From Isosphaeraceae bacterium (GTDB lineage: Bacteria > Planctomycetota > Planctomycetia > Isosphaerales > Isosphaeraceae): a DNA stretch of 64,000 nucleotides. Shown here in pieces: positions 9,239-17,633 of this stretch. Each line of letters opens with the position of its first letter. Position 1 is the stretch's first letter. The position numbers and the translations under genes were made by a program. A model generated the notes under the pieces. That model did not search any database and was not told the origin of the DNA. It saw only the letters and a list, made by a program, of their open reading frames with translations. The DNA lies in contig JARLIH010000040.1 of the NCBI GenBank assembly GCA_031291845.1, positions 1-64,000 of the forward strand, given 5' to 3'.

Positions 9239-9885
9239 CGTGATCGATTCCTCGCGGTTCGTATTCCAAAGCGACGCAGGGCGTCGGATTGCTTTCAAAC
9301 GTTCCGAGGTCTCAGGTCCAGATTCGGCGGGCACGGAGTCTTGCTTGATGACGAGATACGCTTGGCTCCAGGACTGAGAACTGCATCGTCCTCCGAAAAA
9401 CCTTGGGTTTCGTTCGGAAGAAGTCGCCCGGTGATCGCGCGTCGCTCGGGCGGCTCCCGTGGATCAGTCCTCACCGGCGAGCGTTCGACTCACGCTGCGC
9501 AAAAAAAGCCCCCGCGGTGCAGTGAGTGCACGCAGGGGCTGTCGCAGCCGATCGAGACAGAGGGCCCACCTAGAGCCGTGTTCAATAACAAAACATATCG
9601 GCCATCGCTCGGGTTGTCAACGACCGGCGGCAGGCTCGTGCTTGCTTGTGGAGTGCGGCTGAGCCCGTTTCGTTGCTGGCAAGCTGCTTCCAAGTCATCG
9701 AGCGCGTTTTCCGTACGCCTAATGCGTCGTCCATACGCAATTTGCGTAAGACTCAAGTACGCCGCAGGAAGCCCTGCTGAGAACGAGGGCCCGACCGCCC
9801 TCTAGCCCTGGGCCGCCCGACCCGGTAGCCTGATCGGCGCGGTTTTTTCGATGAAGTCTTCGTGGCCGAGGGAGGGGGGTGTGTC
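9239..9885. other. Gap between divergent genes, no convincing CDS
   Basis: This is 647 bases between the divergently read patatin-like and FAH-family genes, so both promoters should be here. The only clear structure is the minus-strand terminator at 9501-9540. The part from 9590 to 9780 is relatively AT-rich. Open frames such as the minus-strand one at 9490-9756 run straight through the terminator hairpin and have no recognisable domain. Confidence 0.4.
9501..9540 (-). terminator. Strong rho-independent terminator with no obvious upstream gene
   Basis: On the minus strand the arm AGCCCC (complement of 9535-9540) pairs with GGGGCT (complement of 9507-9512). An inner GTGCA/TGCAC stem around a 5-base loop is followed by seven T residues (9501-9507). 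The orientation ends leftward transcription 263 bases before the patatin-like start. No convincing minus-strand gene lies between it and the start of the rightward FAH gene, so it may close a short untranslated RNA or be a leftover. Confidence 0.6.
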
Positions 9886-10752
9886 GTGCGCTGGGTGACG
9901 GTTGAGACTGAGTTCGGCCCGAGGGCGTGTGGGGTCTGGCAGGGGGAATACGTGGACGTCAATTCGGCGGACCCCGAGCTGCCGTCGAGCGTCCGTGAAC
10001 TTTTGGCCCTGGGCAGCGAGGCGCAGCACCGTGCGTGGACGGCGATGCCGCGGGGGTTTGTGCGGCACGACCCGGCGAACGTCCGGTTGTTGGCCCCAGT
10101 CCCCGACCCGCGAAAGATCGTCTGCCTGGGCCTGAACTACCGCGACCACGCGATCGAAACGGGCGCGCCGATCCCGCCGGAGCCGGTCCTGTTCAACAAG
10201 TTCCCGACCACCTTGATCGGTCATGAAGGGCAGATCGTGCTGCCCGAGGTGAGCCAGGAGGTCGACTACGAGGCCGAGCTCGTGGCCGTGATCGGTCGCG
10301 GGGGCAAGCACATTCCACGCGCGCGGGCGATGGAATACGTGGCCGGGTACGCCGTCGGCCACGACGTCTCAGCGCGCGACTGGCAACTGAACAAGCCGGG
10401 CAAGCAGTGGCTGGCCGGCAAGACGTTCGATACGTTCGCGCCGGTGGGCCCGATGCTGGTTTCGGCAAGCGAGGTTCCCGACCCCCACAACCTCGGCATC
10501 CGGCTCCGCTTGAACGGCGAGACGATGCAGGACTCGAACACCAACCAGCTCATCTTCCGGCTGGACGAGGTGATCGCGTACATCTCGCAGATCTTCACGC
10601 TGGAGCCCGGCGACCTGATCTTTACCGGCACGCCTCCGGGCGTCGGGATGGCCCACAAGCCGCCGGTGTGGCTCAAGCCGGGCGACGTGGTCGAAGTTGA
10701 GATCGACGGCCTGGGAACGCTGCGCAACACGTGCGTCCGGCACGGGGCGTAG
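9886..10752 (+). CDS. Fumarylacetoacetate hydrolase (FAH) family protein
   Basis: The 288-residue protein carries the FAH/HpcE core: CLGLNYRDHAIE, a metal-binding Glu pair in DYEAELVAVIG, GHDVSARDWQ, KTFDTFAPVGP, and the closing FTGTPPGVGMAHKPPVWLKPG. These enzymes use Mg2+ or Ca2+ to cleave or decarboxylate 2,4-dioxo acids, and close relatives include 2-hydroxyhepta-2,4-diene-1,7-dioate isomerases and acylpyruvases. The specific substrate cannot be read from sequence. The GTG at 9886 is chosen over the GTG at 9862 because a purine-rich GGAGGGGGG lies 7 bases before it. The gene appears monocistronic and is followed after 36 bases by a large palindromic repeat. Confidence 0.85.
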   Translation: MRWVTVETEFGPRACGVWQGEYVDVNSADPELPSSVRELLALGSEAQHRAWTAMPRGFVRHDPANVRLLAPVPDPRKIVCLGLNYRDHAIETGAPIPPEPVLFNKFPTTLIGHEGQIVLPEVSQEVDYEAELVAVIGRGGKHIPRARAMEYVAGYAVGHDVSARDWQLNKPGKQWLAGKTFDTFAPVGPMLVSASEVPDPHNLGIRLRLNGETMQDSNTNQLIFRLDEVIAYISQIFTLEPGDLIFTGTPPGVGMAHKPPVWLKPGDVVEVEIDGLGTLRNTCVRHGA

Positions 10753-10787
10753 AACGCAACCCCCGACCGTCGCAAGACCGTATCCCT

Positions 10788-10838
10788 GTAGGGCCGGCCG
10801 TTGCCGGCCGAATTGCGGCCGGCAATAGCCGGCCCTAC
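10788..10838. repeat. Palindromic intergenic repeat (GTAGGGCCGGC ends)
   Basis: Outer arms GTAGGGCCGGC (10788-10798) and GCCGGCCCTAC (10828-10838) are perfect complements. Inside them, TTGCCGGCCG and CGGCCGGCAA (10801-10810 and 10816-10825) are also complementary around a 5-base loop. The element shares the GTAGGG...CCCTAC frame of the other dispersed palindromes in the window but has a CCGGC core. It lies 20 bases before the start of the haem protein gene. Confidence 0.75.
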
Positions 10839-10858
10839 TTGGAGGGTCCTCGGAACCC

Positions 10859-13800
10859 GTGATCACGACGTCGTTCAGCAACGGGCGGAGAAGACAAGGG
10901 GTCCGACGCACGCGGCTGCGTCTTTCGGCTGCCTTGATGTGGCTACTCCTCCTCTCGGCGGGAGCAACCGCGCGCGCCCAAACGCTGGAAACCGCCCTCG
11001 CCGCCGAATCGCCGCAGGGCCTGGCACGTGCAGCGCGGGACGTCGGCGACCCGCGCCACGGAGCGCTGCTGTTCCATCAGGCCCAGCTCGCCTGCGCACG
11101 GTGTCATTCCGTGGCCGAGAATGCCCCGGAGACGCTTCTCGGACCCAACCTCGCCAAGCTCGGGAAAGACGCGGACGACGCCTCGCTCGTCGAGTCCATC
11201 CTCTCTCCCTCGAAGGTGATCCGCCAAGGGTATGAGTCGACGACGCTTGTAACCCAGGATGGAAAAACGGTCACGGGACGGGTCGTTGAAGAGGGGGCCG
11301 ACCAGATCAGCCTGCGCGACGCGTCGGCCGGGGGCCAAACCGTCACCCTGGCAAAAGCGGCGATCGAGGACCGCAAGATCGACCGCGTCTCCCTGATGCC
11401 GGCCGGGCAGGTGAACCAGCTCCCCTCACGGCAGGACTTCCTCGACCTGGTCCGCTACCTGATCGAGATCCGCGACGGCGGCCCCGCGCGTGCCGCCGCG
11501 CTCCAGCCCGACCCCGCGCAGCTCGCCCTGGTCCTGCCCGAGTACGAGGCCCACGTCGATCACGCCGGCCTGATCGCGCAGCTCGACCGCAAGAGCCTCG
11601 AACGGGGCGAGGCGATCTACACTCTCTCGTGTGCCAACTGCCACGGCACGCGCGCGCAAATTGGCTCGCTGCCGACCTCGCTCCGGTTTGCCTGGGGCCG
11701 GTTCAAGAACGGCAGCGACCCGTTTGCGATGTACCAGACGATCACGCGAGGGTTCGGCATGATGGCCCCCCAGACGTGGCTCGTCCCGCGCCAAAAGTAC
11801 GACGTGATCCACTACATCCGCGAAACGTACCTGAAGCCGCACAACCCCACGCAGTACGCCGCCGCGGATCCGGCCTACCTCGCCCGGCTGCCCCGAGGGG
11901 ACACGGCCGGACCCGAGCCGAAGCTGATCGAGCCCTGGGTCACGATGGATTACGGCCCGAGCCTGATCAACTCGTATGAAGTCGGGACGGACGGGACGAA
12001 CTTCGCCTACAAGGGGATCGCCGTCCGCCTCGACCCCGGCCCCGGCGGCGTCGCGCGCGGGCACGCCTGGACGGTCTTCGACCACGACACGCTCCGCGTC
12101 GCCGCGAGCTGGACGGGCGACAAGTTCATCGACTGGAACGGTATCGCGTTCAACGGCCGGCACCAGGTGCACCCCCGGGTCGTCGGCGACGTGGTCCTGG
12201 CCAACCCGTCGGGGCCCGGTTGGGCCAATCCCGAAACGGGGCGGTTCGACGACGACCAGCGCGTGCGCGGACGCGACGGCCGGGCGTACGGCCCCCTGCC
12301 CCGTGCCTGGGCACACTACCGGGGGCTGTACCACCACGGATCGCAGGAGGTGATCGCGTACCGGGTCGGCACGACCGATGTTCTGGAGGCGTTGGGGCTC
12401 ACCGCGAACGGCTCCGCCCCGCTGTTCACGCGCACGTTCAACCTCGGTCCCAGAGCGCGCGACCTGGTCCTCCAGGTGGCCCGTCATCCCTCCGGATCGG
12501 CGCGCTTGCGGGCGCTTGACGCCGGCGAGCGAACGTCGTCGCCCGTTGTTTTGCTGGAGCCCGGAGACGAGCCGCCTGCGCTGGCGTTCGACGGCAAGAC
12601 GAGCGTCGACGTCGCGCGTCCCGAGGCGTTCGACCTGACGCATTCGGACTTCACGATCGCCGCGAAGGTCAGCACCCGTCTAGGCGGGACGATCTTCGCC
12701 AAGCTCCCCGCCGGACCGGAGTGGGCGCCGGACGGGAAGGCGCTCTTCGTCCGCGAGGGCCGCCTCTGTTTCGACATCGGCTGGGTGGGCGTCGTGCAGT
12801 CGCGGCAGCGAGTCGACGACGGGCGCTGGCATGACGTCGCGGCGACGTGGGACGCGCGCTCGGGCACGCTGCGCCTGTTCGTCGACGGCCGCCTCGACGG
12901 TCAGGGCGTGCTGCGGCCGGAGGGGGAGGAGGCGGCGCAGATCGTCCGCCTCGGCTACGCGGCCCCCGACTTCCCGGCGCCCCAGTCTTACTTCGACGGA
13001 AAGCTCGACGACGTCCGGTTCTACCACCGCGCGCTCGCCGGCGGGCAGGTCGATGCCGCCGCGGAAGGGTTGGTCGCCCACTGGCAATTCGCGGAAGGCC
13101 GGGGCGATCGCATCGCCGACCGCACCGGACAGGGCCACGACGGCTCGGCGCGGAGCGGGTCGGGAACGCCGGGGCTAACCGGCACGCTCGTGGCCGGGCT
13201 CGCCCCCCCGTTCGCGGGGAGCCAGTGGCTCGCGCAGGGCGACGGGAATCTGCGGCTGCGCATTCCCGCCGGCGCGGCCCCACTCCGGTTCACGCTCTGG
13301 ATGGGCCGGGCGGACACCGCACAACGGGCCGAGGGCATCGCCCGTGCGGTCCGGCTCGACGACCCTGCCCGCGACCTCGCGCCGCTGACGCGCGGTGGTC
13401 CTCCGCGCTGGCCGCAGCCGCTCACCACCGAGGTTACAGCGGGGCGGGACGCAGGTCCGTTCGCGGTCGACTCGCTCACGCCTCCGGAGGCCAACCCCTG
13501 GCTCGCCCAGGTGCGCTTGACCGGCTTCGACTTCGAGCCCGGCGGCGACCGTGCAGCGGTCTCGTCCTGGGACGGCGACGTCTGGCTCGTCTCGGGCCTG
13601 AACGGCCTTCCCACCGGCGACGGTTCCACCCCGAGACCCGCGCGCCTGACCTGGCAGCGCATCGCTTCCGGGTTGTTTCAGCCCTTGGGCGTCAAGATCG
13701 TAGGCAGACGGATCCACGTCATCTGCCGCGACCAGCTCGCCATTCTGCACGACCTGAACGGCGACGGCGCGATCGACTTCGTAGAGAACCTGAACAACGA

Positions 13801-14809
13801 CCATCAGGTCACCGAGCACTTCCACGAATTCGCCATGGGCCTGCAAACCGACGACGCGGGGAACTTCTACTACGCCAAGTCCGCCCGCCACGCGCTGCCG
13901 GCGGTCGTCCCGCACCACGGCACGTTGCTCCGCGTCAGCAAGGACGGCACGCGGACCGACATCATCGCCCAGGGGTTCCGCGCGGCGAACGGGGTCTGCC
14001 TCAACCCCGACGGCACTTTCTACGTCACCGACCAGCAGGGGCACTGGACCCCCGAGAACCGGATCAACCTCGTGAAGCCCGGCGGTTTTTACGGCAACAT
14101 GTTCGGCTATCACGACGTGACCGACACCGCCGACGCCGCGATGGAAAAGCCGCTCGCCTGGATCTCGGCCAAGATGGACCGCTCGCCGGGCGAGCTGCTC
14201 TGGGTCGACAGCCCGCGCTGGCAGGGGCTCCGAGGGGAGTTGCTCAACCTCTCGTACGGACAGGGGAAGGTCTTCCTCGTCCTGCGCGAAACCGTCGATG
14301 GCCAGGTCCAGGGGGGGATGACCCCGCTGCCGATCCCGGCCTTGCCGACGGGCATCATGCGCGGGCGCTTCCACCCGGTCGACGGCCAACTCTACGCCTG
14401 CGGCATGTACGCCTGGGCCGGCGATGCGCGGCATCCCGGCGGCTTCTATCGCATCCGCACGACCGGCAAGCCGCTCGACTTGCCGATTGCCCTGCACGCC
14501 CTCAAGGAGGGTCTGCAGCTCACCTTCACCGACCGCCTCGACCCGAAGACAGCGATCGACGTACGGCGTTACGCGGTCAAGACCTGGTCCCTCAGGCGCA
14601 CGAGCGACTACGGCTCACCGCACGAGAACGAGCGGCCGTCCCAGATTACAGGCGTTCGGCTCGCGGACGACGGCCGCAGCGTGTTTCTGGCCATCCCCGA
14701 GATCCAGCCCGCGTGGTGCATGGAGATCACCTACGCGCTGAAGGATGCCGCCACCGGTGAGGACCTTCGCGGGGTCATCCACAACACGATCCACAAGCTC
14801 GCGCCGTGA
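10859..14809 (+). CDS. PVC-type haem-binding multidomain protein (two c-type haem sites, LamG, beta-propeller)
   Basis: The protein has 1316 residues. A signal peptide ends near ATARAQ (residue 41). The first c-type haem motif CARCH (79-83) lies in a PVC-type haem-binding module to about residue 205, with SILSPSKVIRQGYE and QLPSRQDFLDLVRYL. A second haem motif CANCH (258-262) follows, with a downstream Met-rich segment (GFGMMAPQTW) able to supply an axial ligand. Next come a DUF6797-like region, a LamG/concanavalin-like fold (about 585-715, DFTIAAKVSTR to DDVRFYHRAL) and a glucose/sorbosone dehydrogenase-like propeller (about 850-1150). Such proteins are periplasmic or surface oxidoreductases, presumably for sugars or polysaccharides. 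The start is GTG, with GGAGGG 12 bases upstream. The exact reaction is unknown. Confidence 0.8.
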   Translation: MITTSFSNGRRRQGVRRTRLRLSAALMWLLLLSAGATARAQTLETALAAESPQGLARAARDVGDPRHGALLFHQAQLACARCHSVAENAPETLLGPNLAKLGKDADDASLVESILSPSKVIRQGYESTTLVTQDGKTVTGRVVEEGADQISLRDASAGGQTVTLAKAAIEDRKIDRVSLMPAGQVNQLPSRQDFLDLVRYLIEIRDGGPARAAALQPDPAQLALVLPEYEAHVDHAGLIAQLDRKSLERGEAIYTLSCANCHGTRAQIGSLPTSLRFAWGRFKNGSDPFAMYQTITRGFGMMAPQTWLVPRQKYDVIHYIRETYLKPHNPTQYAAADPAYLARLPRGDTAGPEPKLIEPWVTMDYGPSLINSYEVGTDGTNFAYKGIAVRLDPGPGGVARGHAWTVFDHDTLRVAASWTGDKFIDWNGIAFNGRHQVHPRVVGDVVLANPSGPGWANPETGRFDDDQRVRGRDGRAYGPLPRAWAHYRGLYHHGSQEVIAYRVGTTDVLEALGLTANGSAPLFTRTFNLGPRARDLVLQVARHPSGSARLRALDAGERTSSPVVLLEPGDEPPALAFDGKTSVDVARPEAFDLTHSDFTIAAKVSTRLGGTIFAKLPAGPEWAPDGKALFVREGRLCFDIGWVGVVQSRQRVDDGRWHDVAATWDARSGTLRLFVDGRLDGQGVLRPEGEEAAQIVRLGYAAPDFPAPQSYFDGKLDDVRFYHRALAGGQVDAAAEGLVAHWQFAEGRGDRIADRTGQGHDGSARSGSGTPGLTGTLVAGLAPPFAGSQWLAQGDGNLRLRIPAGAAPLRFTLWMGRADTAQRAEGIARAVRLDDPARDLAPLTRGGPPRWPQPLTTEVTAGRDAGPFAVDSLTPPEANPWLAQVRLTGFDFEPGGDRAAVSSWDGDVWLVSGLNGLPTGDGSTPRPARLTWQRIASGLFQPLGVKIVGRRIHVICRDQLAILHDLNGDGAIDFVENLNNDHQVTEHFHEFAMGLQTDDAGNFYYAKSARHALPAVVPHHGTLLRVSKDGTRTDIIAQGFRAANGVCLNPDGTFYVTDQQGHWTPENRINLVKPGGFYGNMFGYHDVTDTADAAMEKPLAWISAKMDRSPGELLWVDSPRWQGLRGELLNLSYGQGKVFLVLRETVDGQVQGGMTPLPIPALPTGIMRGRFHPVDGQLYACGMYAWAGDARHPGGFYRIRTTGKPLDLPIALHALKEGLQLTFTDRLDPKTAIDVRRYAVKTWSLRRTSDYGSPHENERPSQITGVRLADDGRSVFLAIPEIQPAWCMEITYALKDAATGEDLRGVIHNTIHKLAP

Positions 14810-14819
14810 CCGTATTCTC

Positions 14820-14844
14820 GTAGGGTGCATGAAATGCACCCTAC
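14820..14844. repeat. Short palindromic intergenic repeat (GTAGGGTGCAT type)
   Basis: The arms GTAGGGTGCAT (14820-14830) and ATGCACCCTAC (14834-14844) are perfect 11-base complements around gaa. It sits in the 38-base space between two convergent genes, where the hairpin could also act as a bidirectional transcription barrier. It is one of six related elements in the window. Confidence 0.75.
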
Positions 14845-14847
14845 GGG

Positions 14848-15288
14848 TTAATCCTCGCCCGGGTCCGTTTCCTCGAACGACCGGCGCATGCGGCGGAGGT
14901 GGACTTCCGCATCGTCGCCTTCCAGGTCGGACCACTGGCCGAAGACCAGGACCGTGCGCCTGGAGGTGCGGAAGCAGCGGATCGTGCAGGCGTTGGTCAT
15001 GTCGAGGCTGATGAACTCAACGTCGTGCCCGACCGCCCGGTGGCCGTCGATCGTTTCGAGGGCGGGGGCGGCGTCGAGCTGCTCGTACTCGGCGCGCAGG
15101 GCCTCGAGCGCTTCGTCCGCGACCTCGGCGGGCGCTGGGCAATCCTCATCGGTCCGCACCAGGGCGAAGGCCAGGCCGGTCGGCGCCTGAAGCGAAATCG
15201 TGGTCACCGGGCCGTCGTCGGTCATCTCGAGCTCCCAGTCCTCGGGATACTCGAACCGGATGCCCCCTTCGTCGTAGATCCCCAACAT
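14848..15288 (-). CDS. Conserved hypothetical protein (146 aa)
   Basis: The chosen ATG at 15288 has GGGAGG 8 bases upstream. The reading frame stays open to 15501, but that extension overlaps the trpS start region and looks non-coding. The protein begins MLGIYDEGGIRFEYPEDWEL and is acidic and mixed alpha/beta without a signal peptide. It resembles the small soluble PsbP/DUF1795-like folds that open with a 'YP..W.' strand, but I cannot assign a family with confidence. It converges on the haem protein gene and is divergent from trpS. Confidence 0.65.
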   Translation of the reverse strand: MLGIYDEGGIRFEYPEDWELEMTDDGPVTTISLQAPTGLAFALVRTDEDCPAPAEVADEALEALRAEYEQLDAAPALETIDGHRAVGHDVEFISLDMTNACTIRCFRTSRRTVLVFGQWSDLEGDDAEVHLRRMRRSFEETDPGED

Positions 15289-15451
15289 CGCCCGTGCCTC
15301 CCGCGGACACGGCCCCCCGCGCCGTGCCTTTTTTTGTTCCGAGGCATGATTGTACCACCCTCCGGCCCGGCTTGGAACTGGACGAGCCGGGGTGGTACAT
15401 TGGCGTGCTAAGGAACGACTTAGACTCAAGCCTCCGCGAGTCCCTTCGGCC

Positions 15452-16423
15452 ATGCGAGTTCTGTCGGGCATCCAACCTTCGGGCGCGCTCCACATCGGCA
15501 ACTACTTCGGCGCAATCCGGCAGTACGTCGCCCTCCAGCAGGGAAACGACGCGTTCTACTTCGTCGCCAACTATCATGCGCTGACCAGCGTCCGCAACGC
15601 GGAGCAGCTCCGCCGTTACGTGTTCGACGTGCTGGTCGACCTGCTGTCGCTCGGGATCGACCCCGAGCACGCGACCTTGTTCGTCCAGTCGGACGTGCCC
15701 GAGACGACCGAGTTGGCCTGGCTCCTGACGAGCGTCACCCCCATGGGGTGGCTGGAGAAGGCGGTCAGCTACAAAGACAAGGTGCAGCAAGGGTTGCCCG
15801 CCGAGCACGGCCTGTTCGCCTACCCCGTCCTCCAGGCGGCCGACATCCTGCTTTACGACGCCGACGTCGTGCCGGTCGGACAGGACCAGAAGCAGCACCT
15901 GGAAATCACCCGCGACGTCGCCGAGCGGTTCAACCACATCTACGGCAAGGGCGAAGAGGTCTTCCGGCTCCCCAAGCCCTATATTCTCGACCATGTCGCC
16001 GTCGTCCCCGGCGTCGACGGCCGCAAGATGTCCAAGAGCTATCAGAACACCATCGAGATCTTCGACGACCCGGCGACGATCCGTAAGAAGTGCAAGAAGA
16101 TCGTCACTGACAGCACGCCCGTGGAAGCGCCCAAGAACCCGGAGACCTGCTCGCTCTTCAGCCTGTTCAAGCTCTTTGCCCCGGCCGACGAGCTGGCCGA
16201 CGTCGAACGGCGCTACCGAGAGGGGGGCATCGGCTACGGCGAGATGAAAACCCGGCTCGCCGAAGGGATCATCCTGCACTTCGCCGGCGCACGGGAACGC
16301 CGGGCCGAGTGGGTCGCGCACCCGGCGCGCGTGGCGGAAGTGAGGGCCGCAGCGGCAGAACGGGCAAGACGAGCCGCCAGGGCAGTTCTTGACAGGGCCC
16401 GAGCGGCAAGCGGGGTCGACTGA
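15452..16423 (+). CDS. trpS: Tryptophanyl-tRNA synthetase
   Basis: The class I synthetase charges tRNA-Trp with tryptophan in the cytosol. The start MRVLSGIQPSGALHIGNYFG carries the HIGH-type motif HIGN at residues 14-17. The second signature KMSKS is at 192-196, preceded by VPGVDGR. The loop VPVGQDQKQHLEITRDVAER is characteristic of bacterial TrpRS. At 323 residues it is the usual length for the short bacterial form. The frame is open upstream to 15350, but the ATG at 15452 matches the family N-terminus. The C-terminal 35 residues are a highly basic, Ala/Arg-rich helix. The gene is followed by repeat-like sequence and no linked tryptophan gene is present. Confidence 0.95.
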   Translation: MRVLSGIQPSGALHIGNYFGAIRQYVALQQGNDAFYFVANYHALTSVRNAEQLRRYVFDVLVDLLSLGIDPEHATLFVQSDVPETTELAWLLTSVTPMGWLEKAVSYKDKVQQGLPAEHGLFAYPVLQAADILLYDADVVPVGQDQKQHLEITRDVAERFNHIYGKGEEVFRLPKPYILDHVAVVPGVDGRKMSKSYQNTIEIFDDPATIRKKCKKIVTDSTPVEAPKNPETCSLFSLFKLFAPADELADVERRYREGGIGYGEMKTRLAEGIILHFAGARERRAEWVAHPARVAEVRAAAAERARRAARAVLDRARAASGVD

Positions 16424-16424
16424 A

Positions 16425-16485
16425 CCGCCGAGGCACAGAGAAATTCGGGACTAATCGCCAAGACGCCAAGAACGCCAGGGTAAAA
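16425..16485. repeat. Fragment of a dispersed CGCCAAGACGCCAAG-type repeat
   Basis: Directly after the trpS stop, ACCGCCGAGGCACAGAG is followed by CGCCAAGACGCCAAGAACGCC. This wording is typical of intergenic repeats I have seen in several high-GC phyla. The complementary half expected for an intact element is not visible, so this seems to be a decayed single arm. A purine-rich stretch (16481-16540) follows. Confidence 0.45.
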
Positions 16486-16752
16486 AGAGAGGATTGAGAG
16501 AGACCAAGAAAAGGAAGGGGAGAAGGAAGAATAGAAAATAGGAAATGACTGAGCAAGTCGACAACGTCTTCGACGAGCAACTGTATCCGGTGAGTCAAGC
16601 GGGGTTGACCATCCAGCCGATCACGCTTATCGTGCGGCGATGCTTGCAGTTCACGTCGGCTGGTGATCTCAGGGATCGTCTCACCCGCGGCCGGGCTTTC
16701 GCTCGGGGCTGTCGGGTCCGAAGGTTGCCCCAGGGAAGGGGGATCACGCTTC

Positions 16753-17628
16753 ATGCGGCGCCGGGCCGTCATTGCCGGAACCCTCGCCGCGCTGCTCACG
16801 CCGGCCCTATCCGGCTGCGCCGCGTTCCGTTTCCACCATGAACGGAACGAATCGCTCCCCGGCCAAAACTCCCAGTGCCAGCAACTGAGCCAGAGTGCAC
16901 AGGCTGCGATCGACAGGCGCGACTATGAGGCGGCACGAGGCGAGTTACAGGCGCTCGTGACGCAGTCGCCGCGTTCGGCCGAGGCGTACCAGCGGCTGGG
17001 GCGCGTACTTCAGCTCGAGGGGCGGCGCGCCGAGGCGGAGGCGGCGTACCGCCACGCGCTCGCGCTCGACCCCGATTACGTCGCCGCGCTGACCGGCCTG
17101 GGCGAGATCGAAGCCGAGACCGGCCGGGCGGTCGACGCGCTCGAACGGTTCGACGCCGCGATCGAGATCGACCCTCGCGACGCCGAAGCGCATTTCGCGC
17201 AGGGAAAAGTGCTGGACTCGCTCGGCCGGACCGACGAGGCGCTCGCCGCCTACTTCCGCGCCCTCGCCGTCGACCCCAACGCCGCGGCGGTCCTGTTGCG
17301 GGTCGCGATCATCCAGCTCGCCCACCATCAGCCCGACCAGGCGCTCGTGCGGCTCGACCACGTCCTGGAGCTCGTACCCGACGACCCCGAAGCACACCAC
17401 CAGCGAGGGCGTGCGCACGTGGCCCTCAACCACCCTGCCCTGGCACTGGCCGACCTGCAAATTGCCGCCAAGCATTTGCCCGGCCGCGCGGACGTACTCT
17501 ATCACCTCGCGCTCGCCTACCAGGCCGACCACAAGCCCAAGCCCGCCCTCGACGCGGCCGAGCGCGCATTGCGGATCGCGCCCGACTATGCGGATGCGCG
17601 CACGTTGTCCGCGCAATTGCGGCGGTGA
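16753..17628 (+). CDS. TPR-repeat lipoprotein
   Basis: The 291-residue protein has an N-terminal lipoprotein signal MRRRAVIAGTLAALLTPALS with lipobox LSGC (Cys22). About seven tetratricopeptide repeats follow, each about 34 residues with the W/L-G-Y-A-F-A-P pattern (for example AEAYQRLGRVLQLEGRRAEA and DYVAALTGLGEIEAETGR). It is predicted to be membrane-anchored facing the periplasm and to scaffold protein contacts. No catalytic motif is seen. The start ATG at 16753 is supported by a GGGG-rich stretch upstream and by the signal peptide; in-frame codons before it are not protein-like. It converges with the comEC-type gene, with 5 bases between the stop codons. Confidence 0.8.
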   Translation: MRRRAVIAGTLAALLTPALSGCAAFRFHHERNESLPGQNSQCQQLSQSAQAAIDRRDYEAARGELQALVTQSPRSAEAYQRLGRVLQLEGRRAEAEAAYRHALALDPDYVAALTGLGEIEAETGRAVDALERFDAAIEIDPRDAEAHFAQGKVLDSLGRTDEALAAYFRALAVDPNAAAVLLRVAIIQLAHHQPDQALVRLDHVLELVPDDPEAHHQRGRAHVALNHPALALADLQIAAKHLPGRADVLYHLALAYQADHKPKPALDAAERALRIAPDYADARTLSAQLRR

Positions 17629-17633
17629 GCCGG

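Noticed and set aside
9490-9756. 88-codon minus-strand frame before the patatin-like gene
   Set aside because: It reads through the terminator hairpin and its T-run and has no recognisable domain; an untranslated RNA is more plausible.
12847-14760. 637-codon plus-strand frame inside the haem protein gene
   Set aside because: It is a shifted frame with Arg/Pro/Gly-rich sequence; the main frame holds the LamG and propeller motifs.
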